In this document: one piece after another, positions 1-10,070 of the stretch
Position numbering within the stretch: the stretch's first letter is position 1
Layout of the letters: each line of letters opens with the position of its first letter
Assembly: GCA_012845835.1 (NCBI GenBank)
Contig: JABAKD010000023.1
Coordinates: forward strand, 19,702,691 to 19,766,690
Direction of reading: 5' to 3'
Source of the DNA: Undaria pinnatifida
Taxonomy: Eukaryota; Sar; Phaeophyceae; Laminariales; Alariaceae
DNA: 64,000 nucleotides
Notes under the pieces: generated by a model
Seen by the model: only the letters and a program-made list of their open reading frames with translations
The model's database searches: none
Told to the model about the DNA's origin: nothing
Position numbers and translations under genes: made by a program

Positions 1-75
1 AATAGCAATGTAGAGGACGATATATCTACTGTGTATGCAGTCTACGTCGATACGAGTCTGTCTTGACGACATCAG

Positions 76-171
76 TGCCCTCTCTGGCTGTAATTATACA
101 CACGGCAGGTTACTATTTTGCCCTGCCCTCTCTGGCCGTAATTATACACGTGGCAGGTTACTATTTCACCC
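76..171. repeat. Tandem duplication, 2 x 48 bp
   Basis: Two adjacent 48-bp units (76-123 and 124-171) differ at only a few positions. Each contains the core GTAATTATACAC followed by GGCAGGTTACTATTT. No function is apparent. The duplication lies just upstream of the 220-873 reading frame and could belong to its 5' region. Confidence 0.85.
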
Positions 172-219
172 CAAGATCCTTCAGCTCCCTGACGAAAGGC
201 CAATGCCGGCCATCTTTCA

Positions 220-873
220 TTGCAAGGCAGTGACATATCGTTGCTGGTGGACTCACCGTCATGGGAGGGCGATGTCCGGGAAAAAAGAAAACGGCAATAC
301 GTAGAGTTGCTCCAACGGTCCCAAAAGGGGGAAGATGGAAGGACCCTCAAAGAAGCCATGTCGATTGAATTCTTCATGAGCTTGTTGTGCCGCTACAACA
401 TGGAGGGTACGGCCATCCTCTCCACGTGGGACCCATGTGGGTTGGAACAGGCTGCGGCATGCAGACTTGACAGAAGCTCCCTGAGTTTTGTGGGCCTCAG
501 CACAACGCGGACGGTCGACAGCTTGGACTTCAACCGTTTCCCCGTCTTGAAGTTATCGAGCACGACGAAATGCATGTACCGGGTCTTGGCCGCCCTTACC
601 GGCCAAGGTAAGGACTCCGCTAACCCCAACAACGCGGAAGATACGATGCTCCGTTCTCTAGATATCCTGGGCGTCCCACCTAGGACCCCTGCGCTGCCAG
701 CACAGGGTAAAGAGAGCCCCCCCCTAATCGTCCGTACCGCTGCCACCGGGACCTCCACCGAGGAAATGATTAGCAAACGCAAACGAGGCGCTGGGACAGC
801 ATCAAAAAGAAAAAAAACAGGACGCTTGACAAGCAGAAATTGCGGGTCGGGCATCAAGCGGTTGGACCAATAA
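220..873 (+). CDS. Hypothetical protein, 217 aa, basic C-terminus
   Basis: This uninterrupted 217-codon frame has protein-like composition: charged and helical in the first half (residues about 15-60), mixed in the middle, and strongly basic near the end, where two Lys/Arg clusters (KRKRGAG, KRKKTGR, residues about 186-202) look like nuclear localisation or nucleic-acid-binding tails. A stretch around residues 70-95, with an Asp-Pro-Cys-Gly, then Ala-Ala-Cys-Arg-Leu-Asp-Arg and Ser-Phe-Val-Gly, faintly recalls motif I of DNA methyltransferases, but the usual Gly-rich signature is incomplete, so I do not assign that function. The start is the first ATG of the frame. A shifted antisense frame over the same DNA looks non-coding. 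It may be a transposon-encoded protein rather than a host gene. Confidence 0.4.
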   Translation: MQGSDISLLVDSPSWEGDVREKRKRQYVELLQRSQKGEDGRTLKEAMSIEFFMSLLCRYNMEGTAILSTWDPCGLEQAAACRLDRSSLSFVGLSTTRTVDSLDFNRFPVLKLSSTTKCMYRVLAALTGQGKDSANPNNAEDTMLRSLDILGVPPRTPALPAQGKESPPLIVRTAATGTSTEEMISKRKRGAGTASKRKKTGRLTSRNCGSGIKRLDQ

Positions 874-1019
874 TAGCTGTCTGTTAGTCGCGTCTTGAGC
901 GGTGAATAGCAGGCCCTACAACGGAGCCCAAAACCCATATGGAGAACAGTTTCGGAACGAGATTCTAAGCACAAGGTCCGGCTCAATCACACTATTGCAC
1001 TATTGACACGTTCAGCGTA

Positions 1020-2900
1020 TAGTTAGGCGGTTTGACCAGCTATTGTACGAAGTCGTATATGGAGGACAGGGTGTTCTGCTCTTAAAGAATGTCCGTTTTA
1101 TCGTTTTAAAATGGTCAAGCGGTGAACGGATAAGTGGCCATATGGCGTGATTGACGCGTCGGCGTGCTACGCTTCACGAATAAGATAGGGTAGGGCGGTT
1201 GTTGAGGAGCATAAGCGGTACAACCCAGCGTTTATACCAAAAATTGTATGGCTGATGTCGTGCTGCTATGGAAGCCCATTTTTGTCGTTTTGAAGTGATT
1301 AGGCGGTGAGCGCATAAGCGACGGACAGGCGTGTTTGACGCGTCTTCGTGCTTTCGCTTTACGAAAAGTTATGGTCTGGTCTGCTGATCGGGAGGTACGC
1401 GGCTGGGCCAGCGCTTGTACGAAAGCGTTTATAAGGAGAGGGTATTATAGGTCTATTTTATACTATTGGAGTTGTTTGGCGGATAAGCAGCAATCAGGCG
1501 TGTTTGACGCGTCTTCATGCTTTCGCTTCACGAAGAAGAGGTATGGGCGGTTGTGGGTAAGTTACGCGGCTGTCCCAGTTCTTATACAAGAACGTATAAT
1601 TGCGGATTAGGTGTTACAAAGGTACGTCTGTCTTGTTCGTCTTTTTTTTTAGAGATTAGGCGGTGAACGAATAAACGACCATTAAGATGGTTATTTATGA
1701 AAATCCTCGTTGATGTTTTTGGGGTGGTTTCCAGGCAAGGGCAGGCAAGGGGATGGTAGGGCGTTGGAACAGCGGTTATACGAAATCGTATATGGCTGAG
1801 AGGATGTCATTGACAAAGTCGTGTTTTTCGTGTTGCAGTGGTTGGGCGGTAAGCGAAATTGCGACCACTGGTCGTGTTTGAAGTGTTTCGCTGTGCACGG
1901 GTAAGTTTGGTTTGGGCGGGTGTGGGAAAGTAAGGAGGGTAGTAAAGCGTTTATGCGACAACGTATTCGGGCGGACGGTGTGTTATCATGGAAGTCGGTG
2001 AATATGGTTTTGGGGTGGTTTCCCGGCAAAGGGATGGTAGGGCGTTGGAAAATCGTTTATACAAAAACGTATATCGCTGAGCGGATGTTTTTGAGGAAGA
2101 TCTGATTTACGTTTTTCGGTGGTACGGCGGTAGGCGAACAAGCGATAACTTGGCGTGTTTCAAGTGTTTTCGCTGTACGAGTAATTAGATTTGGGCGGGT
2201 GTGGGAAACCAAGGCAGGCGGAAAAGCCTTTATTATACGGAAACGTAATAGGGCGGACGGTGTGTTATTTTTGGAGTTCTGCTTGATGGTTTTTGCAGGA
2301 CCTAGGTAAGGGGGGTGTTGCCGGGGTTGGAACAGCGCTTGCACGAAAGCATTTATACATATTATATGGATGAGAGATATTATCTTGTGGGAGTTCTGCT
2401 TTTTTGTATTTTTGTGAAGGGGCAGTTAGGGGATAAGCGACCACCGGGCGTGTTGGACCTGTTTTCGCTGCACGGGCAATAAATGTTTTGTCGGGGTGTG
2501 GGAGCCTTGGCGGGTGAAAAAGCGTCATGTTTTTAACGTTGTCGAGCGCCCGGGGTGTTATTATGGAAGTCGTCGTTGATTGTTTCGGGGTGGCTTTCCG
2601 GCAAAGGGATGGTAAGGCGTTCAGGGAACAGTTTAATCTTACGAAAACGTCTACGGCTGAAAGGATGTTTTTCATTTTGCGGTGGTTTGGCGGTAAGCCG
2701 ACAAGACGGGGTGTTTTACGAAATTTCGTTTGATGGTGTTGGGGCAGTTTGCCGGTTAGGGGATGTTACGGGTTGGACAGCGTTTATACGAAAACGTATA
2801 TGGCCCGGAGGAATTTCTGTTTTTTCGTTTCGAAGTGGTTGGGCGGTAAGCGAATAAGCGAGCATCAGGCGTGTGACACGTCGCCGTTATTTCGCTTTGC
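1020..2900. repeat. Degenerate tandem array with hairpin motif
   Basis: Roughly ten diverged units, spaced about 140-190 bp apart, carry two recurring motifs. The first is an inverted repeat of the type TATACGAAAACGTATA, perfect at 2785-2800 and, with another loop, at 1777-1792 (TATACGAAATCGTATA). Decayed versions lie near 1048, 1240, 1417, 1578, 1956, 2058, 2232, 2340 and 2640. The second is GGCGGTAAGCGAATAAGCGA or a variant (near 1115, 1299, 1477, 1660, 1845, 2132, 2423, 2690 and 2845), often followed by GGCGTGTTTGACGCGTC. Frames across the array are short and broken. It resembles an old satellite or the leader or LTR array of a decayed element. Confidence 0.75.
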
Positions 2901-3266
2901 GACTAAGACAGACCGGCAAGATTGAATAAGAAATGAACAAAGACGAGTTTTTCCAATGGGAGCGTGCTTTATAACCCTATCCCAAGTTCAGCAAAATATG
3001 TGTTTTTGAAGTGATGTTACGGCTGTGGAATTCGCACCAACCTGCCAAAGGCATATTACTTACGTTTTGTGGTGTCGACGTGGGATTATGTCGATCGGGA
3101 CAAAAACACCCCAATTTACCTAATAATGGCTGCATCAAGACAGACAGTAAGGACCACACAATGTGTCGATGTGGAATTATCGCACTGAATGTACCAGTGT
3201 TTTGGTACACCATAGTCTACATATATAGACCACATGTATTATTAGAGGATCGCTACAAATATAGTC
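2901..3266. other. Unassigned DNA
   Basis: I see no repeat, RNA gene or convincing coding region in this stretch. It is the flank immediately outside the Gyp-1 3' LTR, and no target duplication matching the other end of Gyp-1 could be found here. Confidence 0.5.
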
Positions 3267-4659
3267 TATACCTGCATGAATATCTTTAGCAATAGCAGTA
3301 TCGCAATGCTACACTGGGGGATACTCAACTGTTGTTGTGCAATGATCCGCAACGCAGACAGTGTCTGGGCGTATCATATACTCGCAGACAAGTCAACGTA
3401 TACAATCGATCGTGCTGGTGTTTCATTCGTTCTCGTAGCCTCTTGTATCGACAACCACCAACAGACGTGCGGACAGCACAGGATGTACTACTGTAGTACT
3501 GCATGCTGTTTCTACGCTACATATGGGGAACGTTTTCCACACGTCAAAGACATGCCGGGTAACTGAGTTGACGGCACTCTTGCCCCTTGACGGACAGCTG
3601 TCAAGGACTTATACACCCATTACTGTAGTCCAATAATACCTTGACAGGACATTACTACTCTTAGAATGCCGATGCAAGTACAAAAAAGCTTTGCATGCAA
3701 ATATAATCAAAGATGCAAAAAATTGCAGAAAATAACGTACACAATTGTCGGAATTTCGACGACGGTTCAATATACCGACAACTTGCAATTTGCCAGTAGG
3801 CATATCATGCAGCACCATGCTCAGCAGTGAGTCAGCAGCACCATAAACCGTGTGAAATCCCAGCTCAAAGGGCACTACTAGTAAAACAGGTGGATCACTC
3901 CTGCACTGCTCATCATGCATAGTCTTCAAGGGGCGTGCTTGTATTTTTAGCATTTCTCGGCATACACGCGAAACCGTACCTCAACCCTACTCTAATTTTT
4001 GCAAATAATTGATTCACGCAATTTTCGTACTTACTGCTGTACTATGCTGTACCGATGATATGATATGACACAACATGTACTGCTGTGTATGCATTCTTTC
4101 AGCATTTCACTTTCACGTATAAAACTCAACTCCGACTTACTGTGCCCTGCCCGGGCGCTCCGCCAGGCACCCACGACACGGAGTCAGACATGTTAGTCCT
4201 GCAGTACGTCTACTACAGATCACTTCAGTCATCCTTCACTCTCAATCAATCTCAATCTAGGGGGGTGCTTCGTAATTAATTCTCAAATCAACATGAAACA
4301 AGCCAAAAAGAAAAACATCAGCAGCAAGCAAAATATAGCACGTGCCTGGTGCGGGCCTAAGCCCTCGCTGATGGCCCGTTGTTCCTTTCTCCTTCACTCG
4401 CGCTCGCTTTGGGCACGTCCTCCTTTTGCGTCCATGCTCCGACCCCCAATCGATGGTGCAGACCCTTCCACCAGTGCCCACCACCGCTCTCTCAACGTTG
4501 TTCCAGAATTCAAACGCGTGTTCCATCGCGCTCAAAATCTCCTCAACCTCTCTCCCGGCACCTGCCGGCCAAGTAATCCCATCTTTCCTTTCTCTTCTCT
4601 TGTACAAAATAAAGTAGCCACAGATTCAGGCACAGGCCTGGCTGTACTGCGGGCTTGCA

Positions 4660-4840
4660 GACACAGTGGTAGCAGTGGTTCCGGCGCCGGCGGTGGCAGC
4701 GGCGATAGCAGCGGCTGCGACGGTGGCGATGACAGCGCCGGTAACCATGACGGCGGCTGTGATGATGACGTTAGCGGCGGCGGCGGTGGCGGCGGCAGTG
4801 ATGACGGCCGCTTCCGTGACAATTATTCTTTGTATGCGTA
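4660..4840. repeat. GCN-rich trinucleotide stretch
   Basis: This is an imperfect run of GCG/GGC/GAC-type triplets inside the Gyp-1 3' LTR. All frames across it are low complexity (poly-Ala on plus, poly-Ala/Thr on minus), so the open frames here are composition artefacts. The matching part of the 5' LTR lacks the run, so it expanded or was lost after insertion. Confidence 0.7.
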
Positions 4841-5038
4841 GCAATCCTCAGACGACTGCCTCTCCTGCAGATGGTGCGACTGGGGCAGCTGCTGCCCCTG
4901 CAACAACTGCTTCTCTCCAGCGTCGTCGCCACCAGCGCCATGCAGATCTACCAGCTTCGGCTCATGTTTGGCTTAGCTGGGACCGCGCAGATGCTGCTGG
5001 GGCAAAACATCCTTACTCTCCTTCTCTCTCTCTTCTCT

Positions 5039-5398
5039 CTATCTCATTTCTCGCTCTCTCTCATCCTCGAACAAAACCACTCTTTCGTCCATTTTCCGCA
5101 CCACATTAGCTTGAAGCTCGTGCTCCTCGCGGAGAAGTCGTAATGCGTCATGCATCATCGACACCTGCCAGGACCAAAACGTAGTCAGGACATACACCTC
5201 TTCAGCATATGACGCTCGCAGTGCTGCCTCAGCGAGTCCGACCTCTCTCTCCTGCTTCTGCAACGCTACCTGGATCTCGAGTAGCTTTACTTCCTCTCTT
5301 ATATATTCTACATTAATGCCAGAATCCCCCGGACCTGACATATATATGTCAATGGCTCTTTCCCACCTCTGTAGGCTGGCCTTGGCTGCGCTTACCAA
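5039..5398 (-). CDS. LTR-encoded ORF, 119 aa, helical, unknown function
   Basis: This frame starts MVSAAKASLQRWERA and is rich in Glu, Lys, Leu and Ala over residues about 35-110, with a heptad-like pattern suggesting a coiled coil. It has a clear counterpart at 33793-34149 in the other Gyp-1 LTR, in the same position and strand. Most differences are conservative (V/I, E/D, R/K, N/S), and both copies stay open while the surrounding LTR has many indels. In this copy the frame is also open upstream of the ATG to about 5430, so the true start may lie further upstream or in another exon. It runs in the sense direction of Gyp-1. I recognise no family. Confidence 0.45.
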   Translation of the reverse strand: MVSAAKASLQRWERAIDIYMSGPGDSGINVEYIREEVKLLEIQVALQKQEREVGLAEAALRASYAEEVYVLTTFWSWQVSMMHDALRLLREEHELQANVVRKMDERVVLFEDEREREMR

Positions 5399-5568
5399 TA
5401 GAAATCGACCGGCTAACTCTCACTAGTGTGTTGATAGATCTCTAAAGATGTACACGTAGCTGGCGCGGGAAGGCGTGATGATGACTCAAGACGGTGACAC
5501 AGAACTCTTATATTATCCAGCCGTCGAGCCTGACTCGTCTCATATGGAGCAAAACTACGAGTGACGGC

Positions 5569-5745
5569 TCATGGCAAATCATGCCGGGGAACATCCGGCC
5601 AAACAGTTCCCTTACACCTTATACATGAATCCCTTACCAACATATGGAACTCCCTGATATAAGATGGATCATAACCGTCATGTTCATGAGGACAACCAAC
5701 ATAAATTTCCAGTCTCACCACACTCGCCCCCCTAAGTTAATTGCC
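5569..5745 (-). pseudogene. Open segment at Gyp-1 3' LTR edge
   Basis: About 58 codons without a stop cross the inner edge of the 3' LTR and include the peptide VGCPHEHDGYDPSYI. They end at a TGA (5569-5571). The counterpart in the 5' LTR (about 34322-34480) keeps the same frame and stop, with five amino-acid changes. There is no good start codon. It may be an upstream exon of the LTR ORF, or simply a conserved LTR terminus. Function unknown. Confidence 0.3.
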
Positions 5746-6383
5746 ACCTCTCACAGAACAAGGTGTGCAAGGAAATTATATTCTTCCAGTCTGAGGTTTC
5801 AGCAAAAATTTCACTAGTATAGAGCTCAAATTCACTTAATAATATAACCAGAAAATATTACTCAACAATTTCTACTTCAAACAGGTCTCTTCCGAGCTAA
5901 TGTTTCCACCACATTCTTCCCAATTACTGTCAAGCTCACTAATTGCAAATCAAGGCAACTCATCGGTAGGACATCATTAACTAATCTGGGCTGAGCTATT
6001 TATTGACTGATATTAAATTGATCCTGAAAAAATGCAAAAACTTCGGTTGGGTCTGACTACGGGGCTGTTTTTGAGAAAATTTTGAACCATTGACCAATTT
6101 GATTGCAGCATGGATCCTAAACTTAATCAAAGGAACGTACCCTCCCTTCCAAAAAACTTCAATATCCATCCCTTTGACTCCCTTTTGTACTCATTCTTCA
6201 GCATGAATAAACTTCTTGCAACTCTCAGCGGTTTCATGAACATGCCAACACCAAGTTCCTACTTCCTCCCTAAATGTTTTTCAACTTATCCTCATACAAA
6301 TGGACATTGTGCACGGACCATACCTAAATCTAAAGGTTCGATTGTGTGTGGAAGTGCCTTGTTCGGTGCATCTTCCGCCACCA
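5746..6383 (-). other. Gyp-1 region downstream of chromodomain ORF
   Basis: After removal of Gyp-2 this stretch directly follows the last Gyp-1 ORF. In a frame shifted from that ORF about 30 codons remain open (about 6310-6387 on minus), with the peptide HTIEPLDLGMVRAQCP, possibly the decayed end of the integrase polyprotein. The rest is AT-rich with many stops and is best read as 3' untranslated sequence leading to the polypurine tract. The plus-strand 97-codon frame here is not convincing. Confidence 0.4.
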
Positions 6384-6387
6384 TCAC

Positions 6388-6825
6388 TGTAACGAACGGA
6401 TAAAGAGATATTTTTGACACATGCACCCAAGTCTCCAATCCCTTGTCCCAACTCTCTCACCGCTCTCAGTTCGTCCTCCGTGTGTACCTTCAGGCTGATT
6501 CCTACCGTCCGCTTGATACAACAGCTGCCTGCAAACACCAGTCTTGTCTCACGCAGTCCTCTTCCAATCGCTAGTGCAATATAACAGATCTTGTGATAAA
6601 ACCTCCAACAATATCTTACGGTAACGATTGCTGTACTCAAGCTCGGTTCGCAGTCACTCACACCCGTGCCAGATCAAGTTCATGTTCCTTTTTCCCTCGT
6701 TTGCTTTTGTGTGTTTTTGGACTGAATCCGTGAGCGGCACGCTTTCTAGACTGACTGGAGTTGTACAGACCTAGGCAGCATTCCGCTACGTATTTTATGT
6801 GACGTCGTGTCGATCCGCCGCAACA
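6388..6825 (-). repeat. Gyp-2 3' LTR
   Basis: It is 438 bp and about 95% identical to 14102-14541. It starts TGTAACGAACGG and ends CCGCAACA on plus. A minus-strand frame runs through most of both LTRs (6281-6661; 14091-14375), but it is shared simply because the copies are similar, so I do not call it a gene. Confidence 0.88.
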
Positions 6826-6832
6826 CCCCCCC

Positions 6833-7403
6833 AGCACGGCTTCTTAAGAATACCGTGCTAACCGGGCTGCGGATACACTGGAGTAAGAGTGAGGGCCTTT
6901 TCCCACACTTAGTCGTGTTTCGATTACCCTAAGGCTCGAATGAGTGGCGTCTACCATTTTGATGGATAGGCGTCTCTCAGGGGGTAGGGACCCTGGGCCT
7001 CGCGCTTTTTCGCATTAGGTCCCAGATCGGTACTGCTGGAATTACTAGAATTTTTCATCAAACCCACCAGTCGCAAGCCTTTTACCCACCACTTGCCGGC
7101 TTTTCCCGTTAACCCGGGTAGGCCGAGGGCTTGATCTTGTTCGCTAGTCGATCGTCGGCTAACGTCTTCTCCCATTCTCCATCGAACTCCACTTCACGTC
7201 TCTCGTATTTACGGGGAACCGGATTGCGAACTTTCGGTCCTCCTAGATTCTAGGATCTCACGTTCGTTGAGCTCCTCCCAATCTCCGTCTGCGTACCGAA
7301 CCCGCCAGTACGGTGACGTGTAGTCGAAAACCTTTCAAAGGTGACGCTTCTTGCTTCCTTCCGCGCCCTCGGATTCTTTCCAGATCACGGTCTCAACGGG
7401 GTG
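6833..7403 (-). other. Gyp-2 3' untranslated region
   Basis: This lies between the chromodomain end (7404) and the 3' LTR. A 74-codon minus frame (6951-7175) is open, but I recognise nothing in it. The region has the GC-rich composition of the pol part of the element. Confidence 0.5.
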
Positions 7404-8290
7404 TTATTTCAACGCATGTTCGCGGTCGATCCCATCTCTTTCCTTCCGCGTTAGCGTCGAAGCCGGCCTTGCCTGGCACTCCGCTCTGTGATACGTTTCC
7501 CACAGCGTATGGAAAACGTCTAGCTGTAAAAGGGTGAAACTGTCTCGCGCCTCCTCTTCGGACAGCCATTGCGACTCCGTGCTTTCCACGAACCGTCCCT
7601 TGTATCGCCACTTAGGCGACGATACAACCGACGGCTCCGCAAGTCCGAAGTCAACTCCCCATGCCAGGTGAGCAAAATCGTTTTCAAAAGTCGTGACGGA
7701 GGTCGTCCGGACGTAAGTGGCAATCTTGATATTCACTGCTAACGCCCGTCGTCGGCGAATCCCTCGCTCATTCATCGTGACGATGTAGCTGAGTGCTGGT
7801 AAGCCAACTTCAGTCACCTCCCAAGGTCCAGTGCTCGTGGGCTAGTTTATGATGTATCCCCTCCCTTGCCATCATAGACTCCGCCCCCTTCACCAGCACC
7901 TTATCTCCGACAACAAGAAGGGTTTCCACCGGGGTCTGACCGATTTCAGCATTCCGACTCTCACGACTTTTCTGTCTGTCTTCATGTATTTTCAATAGAG
8001 CCACCCGTACATCCCTTACCTCCTTGTACGCTTGACGTTTGTCGGCCACGTCATTATGCATTCCGCCTCTGAAATCACCACCATCGATTTAGGGGTGCGT
8101 AGCATCAAGTTGCGTGCGTGCATCACGACCGAAGAAAAGACGGAAGGTAGTTGGCTTCCCCGGTAAGCGCAGGTCTGGCGTGGTACGACGAATCCACAGT
8201 ACCGGCTGTACATACTCGTCCCATCTGCGAGGCCAAGTGTTGCACAGTTCTCCTAGTGCTTCGTGTAGCCACCCCCCCATAGTCGAGCAT
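7404..8290 (-). pseudogene. Gyp-2 integrase C-terminus and chromodomain-like end
   Basis: Three overlapping minus frames (8424-8089, 8061-7810, 7817-7404) together give the C-terminal part of a Gypsy integrase. First comes a segment with NTWPRRWDEYVQP and PGKPTTFRLFFGRD, typical of the region after the catalytic Glu. Next is a GDKVLVKGAES segment of the GPY/F-like domain. Last is an aromatic-rich end (residues LAWGVDFGLAEP, then SPKWRYKGRF) that fits a chromodomain-like tail. Frameshifts separate the pieces. The DD35E catalytic core should precede this but is absent, and the RNase H linker joins directly near 8290, so a core deletion is likely. Confidence 0.6.
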
Positions 8291-8878
8291 GACCACCACT
8301 GGGAGCTCCGGTGCAATGACAAGCTTGGCCTGTTGAGTATCTGCCTCCGATGGGTCTGCGGGTGTGATTGCGACGGCTGCCAGTACTGCAAGACTTTGAG
8401 TACTAGTTCCGTCCACATCTCCAACTCCTAAGATTTCGAGGTGTACGCCGTCGAGCACTGGCCCCTGTGGCCCTTTGTAAACGTTTGGCAACGACTCGTC
8501 TCCTGGATTGGTATTTCGGTGTGAGAGATTGGCTTTTGAAGAGCCAAATCAACGCCAAAACGTCCGTGATGAGCGTGAACGGCCGCCCCCAAAAATAGGA
8601 TCGAAATTTGTTCACTGCCCATATGACCGCCATGCATTCACGGTCGATTGCTGACCTTTTGTAGTCATCTCACGACCACCTTTTGCTTCCGTACGCGATT
8701 ACCTTTTCCACTCATTTGATGCATTGCGTTAGCACCGCTCCTGCTTCTACCTCACTGGCGTCGATGGACAGCAAGAACGGTTCTGTCCACACCGGCAGCG
8801 CTAGAATTGGAGGTGACGCCAAAGCCTCGATGAGCGCATTATTAAACGCCTTGTTTAGCTCTTCTCCCCGTGGAACTT
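8291..8878 (-). pseudogene. Gyp-2 RNase H (broken)
   Basis: Two minus-strand pieces cover a Ty3/Gypsy RNase H. 8878-8712 has LLSIDASEVEAGAVLTQ, the first catalytic Asp region. 8633-8403 has MAVIWAVNKFRSYFWGRPFTLITD, with the segment usually preceding the third acidic residue. A frameshift separates them near 8640-8710. The frame then passes into an unrecognised linker (8491-8123). The domain follows RT after the inserted LTR fragment at 8879-9098. Confidence 0.65.
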
Positions 8879-9098
8879 TATTAGTTCCGAACACAAGAAA
8901 ACAAGCGATCTTCACTTCCTTCCCGAATCCCCATATCAGAATCCAGGAAAGGATAAGTAGAAACCCCTACTACAGTTCTATTCAGATCTAAATAACGTTC
9001 ACACACCACATCAGATCCTCAACAGTCAATCACCACCAAGAAGATCAACTGTCGTATCTTACCAACAACACTACACACTCTCTGGTGCTCCACTGTCC
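8879..9098 (-). repeat. Truncated Gyp-3-family LTR inside Gyp-2 RT
   Basis: About 220 bp match the Gyp-3 LTRs (24595-24921, 27862-28196) from the shared TATTAGYTCCGAACACAAG to the terminal CTGGTGCTCCACTGTCCACA. The first roughly 100 bp of the LTR (the TGTAGACACGC side) are missing. It interrupts the Gyp-2 RT/RNase H frame. The intact edge is at 9098. No target duplication can be defined because the other edge is truncated. Confidence 0.85.
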
Positions 9099-9490
9099 AC
9101 ACGATGAACTCCATGACCGACTGGCAGAAATGCGATTTCTGGAGATTGACGGTTAGACGTCTTTGCCGTAGACACTCTAACGTTTCTCGCAGGAGTCCCC
9201 ATTGATCTTCAAGGGTTTTCGACGGGATGGCGATGTCGTCCAACCAGTTCTTGATCCTCTTATCCTTGAGTGGTAACAGTCGCCCTCCCACGTAGTTGGC
9301 AAACGCGGATGACACTGTCAACCCGAATCCGCAGCGAACGTACTCGTACAGCTTCTCATCAGCGTCTCGAAACGCCGTCAGGTGTCGATCGTCCTCATGG
9401 ATCTCGAGCTGTAAGAATCCCGTAGCTAAATCGATGCTGGAGAGATATTTCGACCCTTCCATCTCATGCATAATGTGCTGCAAGTCCCCG
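9099..9490 (-). pseudogene. Gyp-2 reverse transcriptase (fragment)
   Basis: A 154-codon minus frame (9483-9019) encodes the RT palm: a first catalytic Asp in LSSIDLATGFLQLEIHEDD (about residue 18) and the YxDD-equivalent WLDDIAIPS (Asp82-Asp83), both retained. A conserved SHFCQSVMEFI follows, where the frame runs into the inserted LTR fragment. RT fingers upstream (about 9490-9620) are scrambled by frameshifts. Confidence 0.75.
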
Positions 9491-9598
9491 AGTCCACCAC
9501 TCTTCGATTGTGAGTTCCGTGGACAACTTCAAAACCTCGCGCCCATCGATTGTAGGTACGCGCGTACTGTGATTGTTCGCAAAGGCCATCTTTACCAT

Positions 9599-9805
9599 TT
9601 ACGAGCCTGGTAATAAGCGCATTAATACCGCCACACGCATGTCTGACAGTCCATCTCTCCGTGGGGACGCTGGAGCCGTGCCATTCAGCTGATCCTTGGG
9701 CATGGTCCAGTTAGGGTGTCTTGGGAATACTTCAGTCAACTCGTCAAGGAAGAACACTAGATCAGTTTTCATCGAGAGTCTCTTCACCGCTCCTGGTTGC
9801 AGCAC
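9599..9805 (-). pseudogene. Possible Gyp-2 protease/RT linker remnant
   Basis: A 68-codon minus frame between the repeat-bearing region and RT contains DELTEVFPRHPNWTMPKDQL, reminiscent of the VFP-type segment just before Gypsy RT. No catalytic protease motif is visible, and the assignment rests on position plus that short resemblance. Confidence 0.3.
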
Positions 9806-10070
9806 CGACTGAACCCTGGCTGCTGTTGATTAGTGAACGCTGACTGCTGATGGCCAGCGAACCCTGGCTGCTATGACCATCAAACCCTGGCTGCTGTTGG
9901 CCAGTGAACCCTGACTGCTGTTGCCCAGCGAACCCTGGCTGCTTTTGACCAACAAACCCTGGCTGCTGTTGGCCAGTGAACCCTGACTGCTGTTGCCCAG
10001 CGAACCCTGGCTGTTGTTGACCAGCAAACCCTGGCTGCTGTTGGCCAGCAAACCTTGGCTGTTGTTGCTG
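9806..10070 (-). repeat. 24-bp minisatellite encoding QQQPGFAG
   Basis: About eleven imperfect 24-bp units (plus-strand type CCCTGGCTGCTGTTGGCCAG) stay in register. On minus they encode an 8-residue repeat QQQPGFAG, with variants FTG, FVG and FDG, inside a 108-codon frame (9762-10088). Because 24 is divisible by three the other minus frames also stay open (SSQGSLAN-type repeats). It lies where Gyp-2 gag should be and is probably a repeat-expanded Gag segment. Confidence 0.85.

Larger units (their letters stand above)
3267..5701 (-). repeat. Gyp-1 3' LTR (large direct repeat, copy 1)
   Basis: It is shared with 31764-34454 along its whole length, at roughly 90% identity with several indels. 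On the plus strand the shared part begins at the TATACCTGCATG motif and ends in CAACCAACA, so the sense (minus) LTR begins TGTTGG. It contains a GCN-rich stretch (about 4666-4840) absent from copy 2, and the minus-strand ORF 5039-5398. The 42 bp at its terminal edge recur alone at 29233-29274. At about 2.4 kb it is far longer than the other LTRs in this window (269-440 bp). Confidence 0.7.

Noticed and set aside
6280..6390. Possible Helitron-like CxxC region
   Set aside because: The suggestive peptide came from joining two frames; read correctly, a stop follows QCPFV. It is better explained as the end of Gyp-1 coding sequence.
6281..6661. 126-codon minus frame conserved at 14091-14375
   Set aside because: It lies within the two Gyp-2 LTRs, so similarity follows from LTR identity; several indels shift it at the ends.
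9019..9098. End of the Gyp-2 RT frame (residues after MEFI)
   Set aside because: These residues are translated from the inserted LTR fragment, not from RT.
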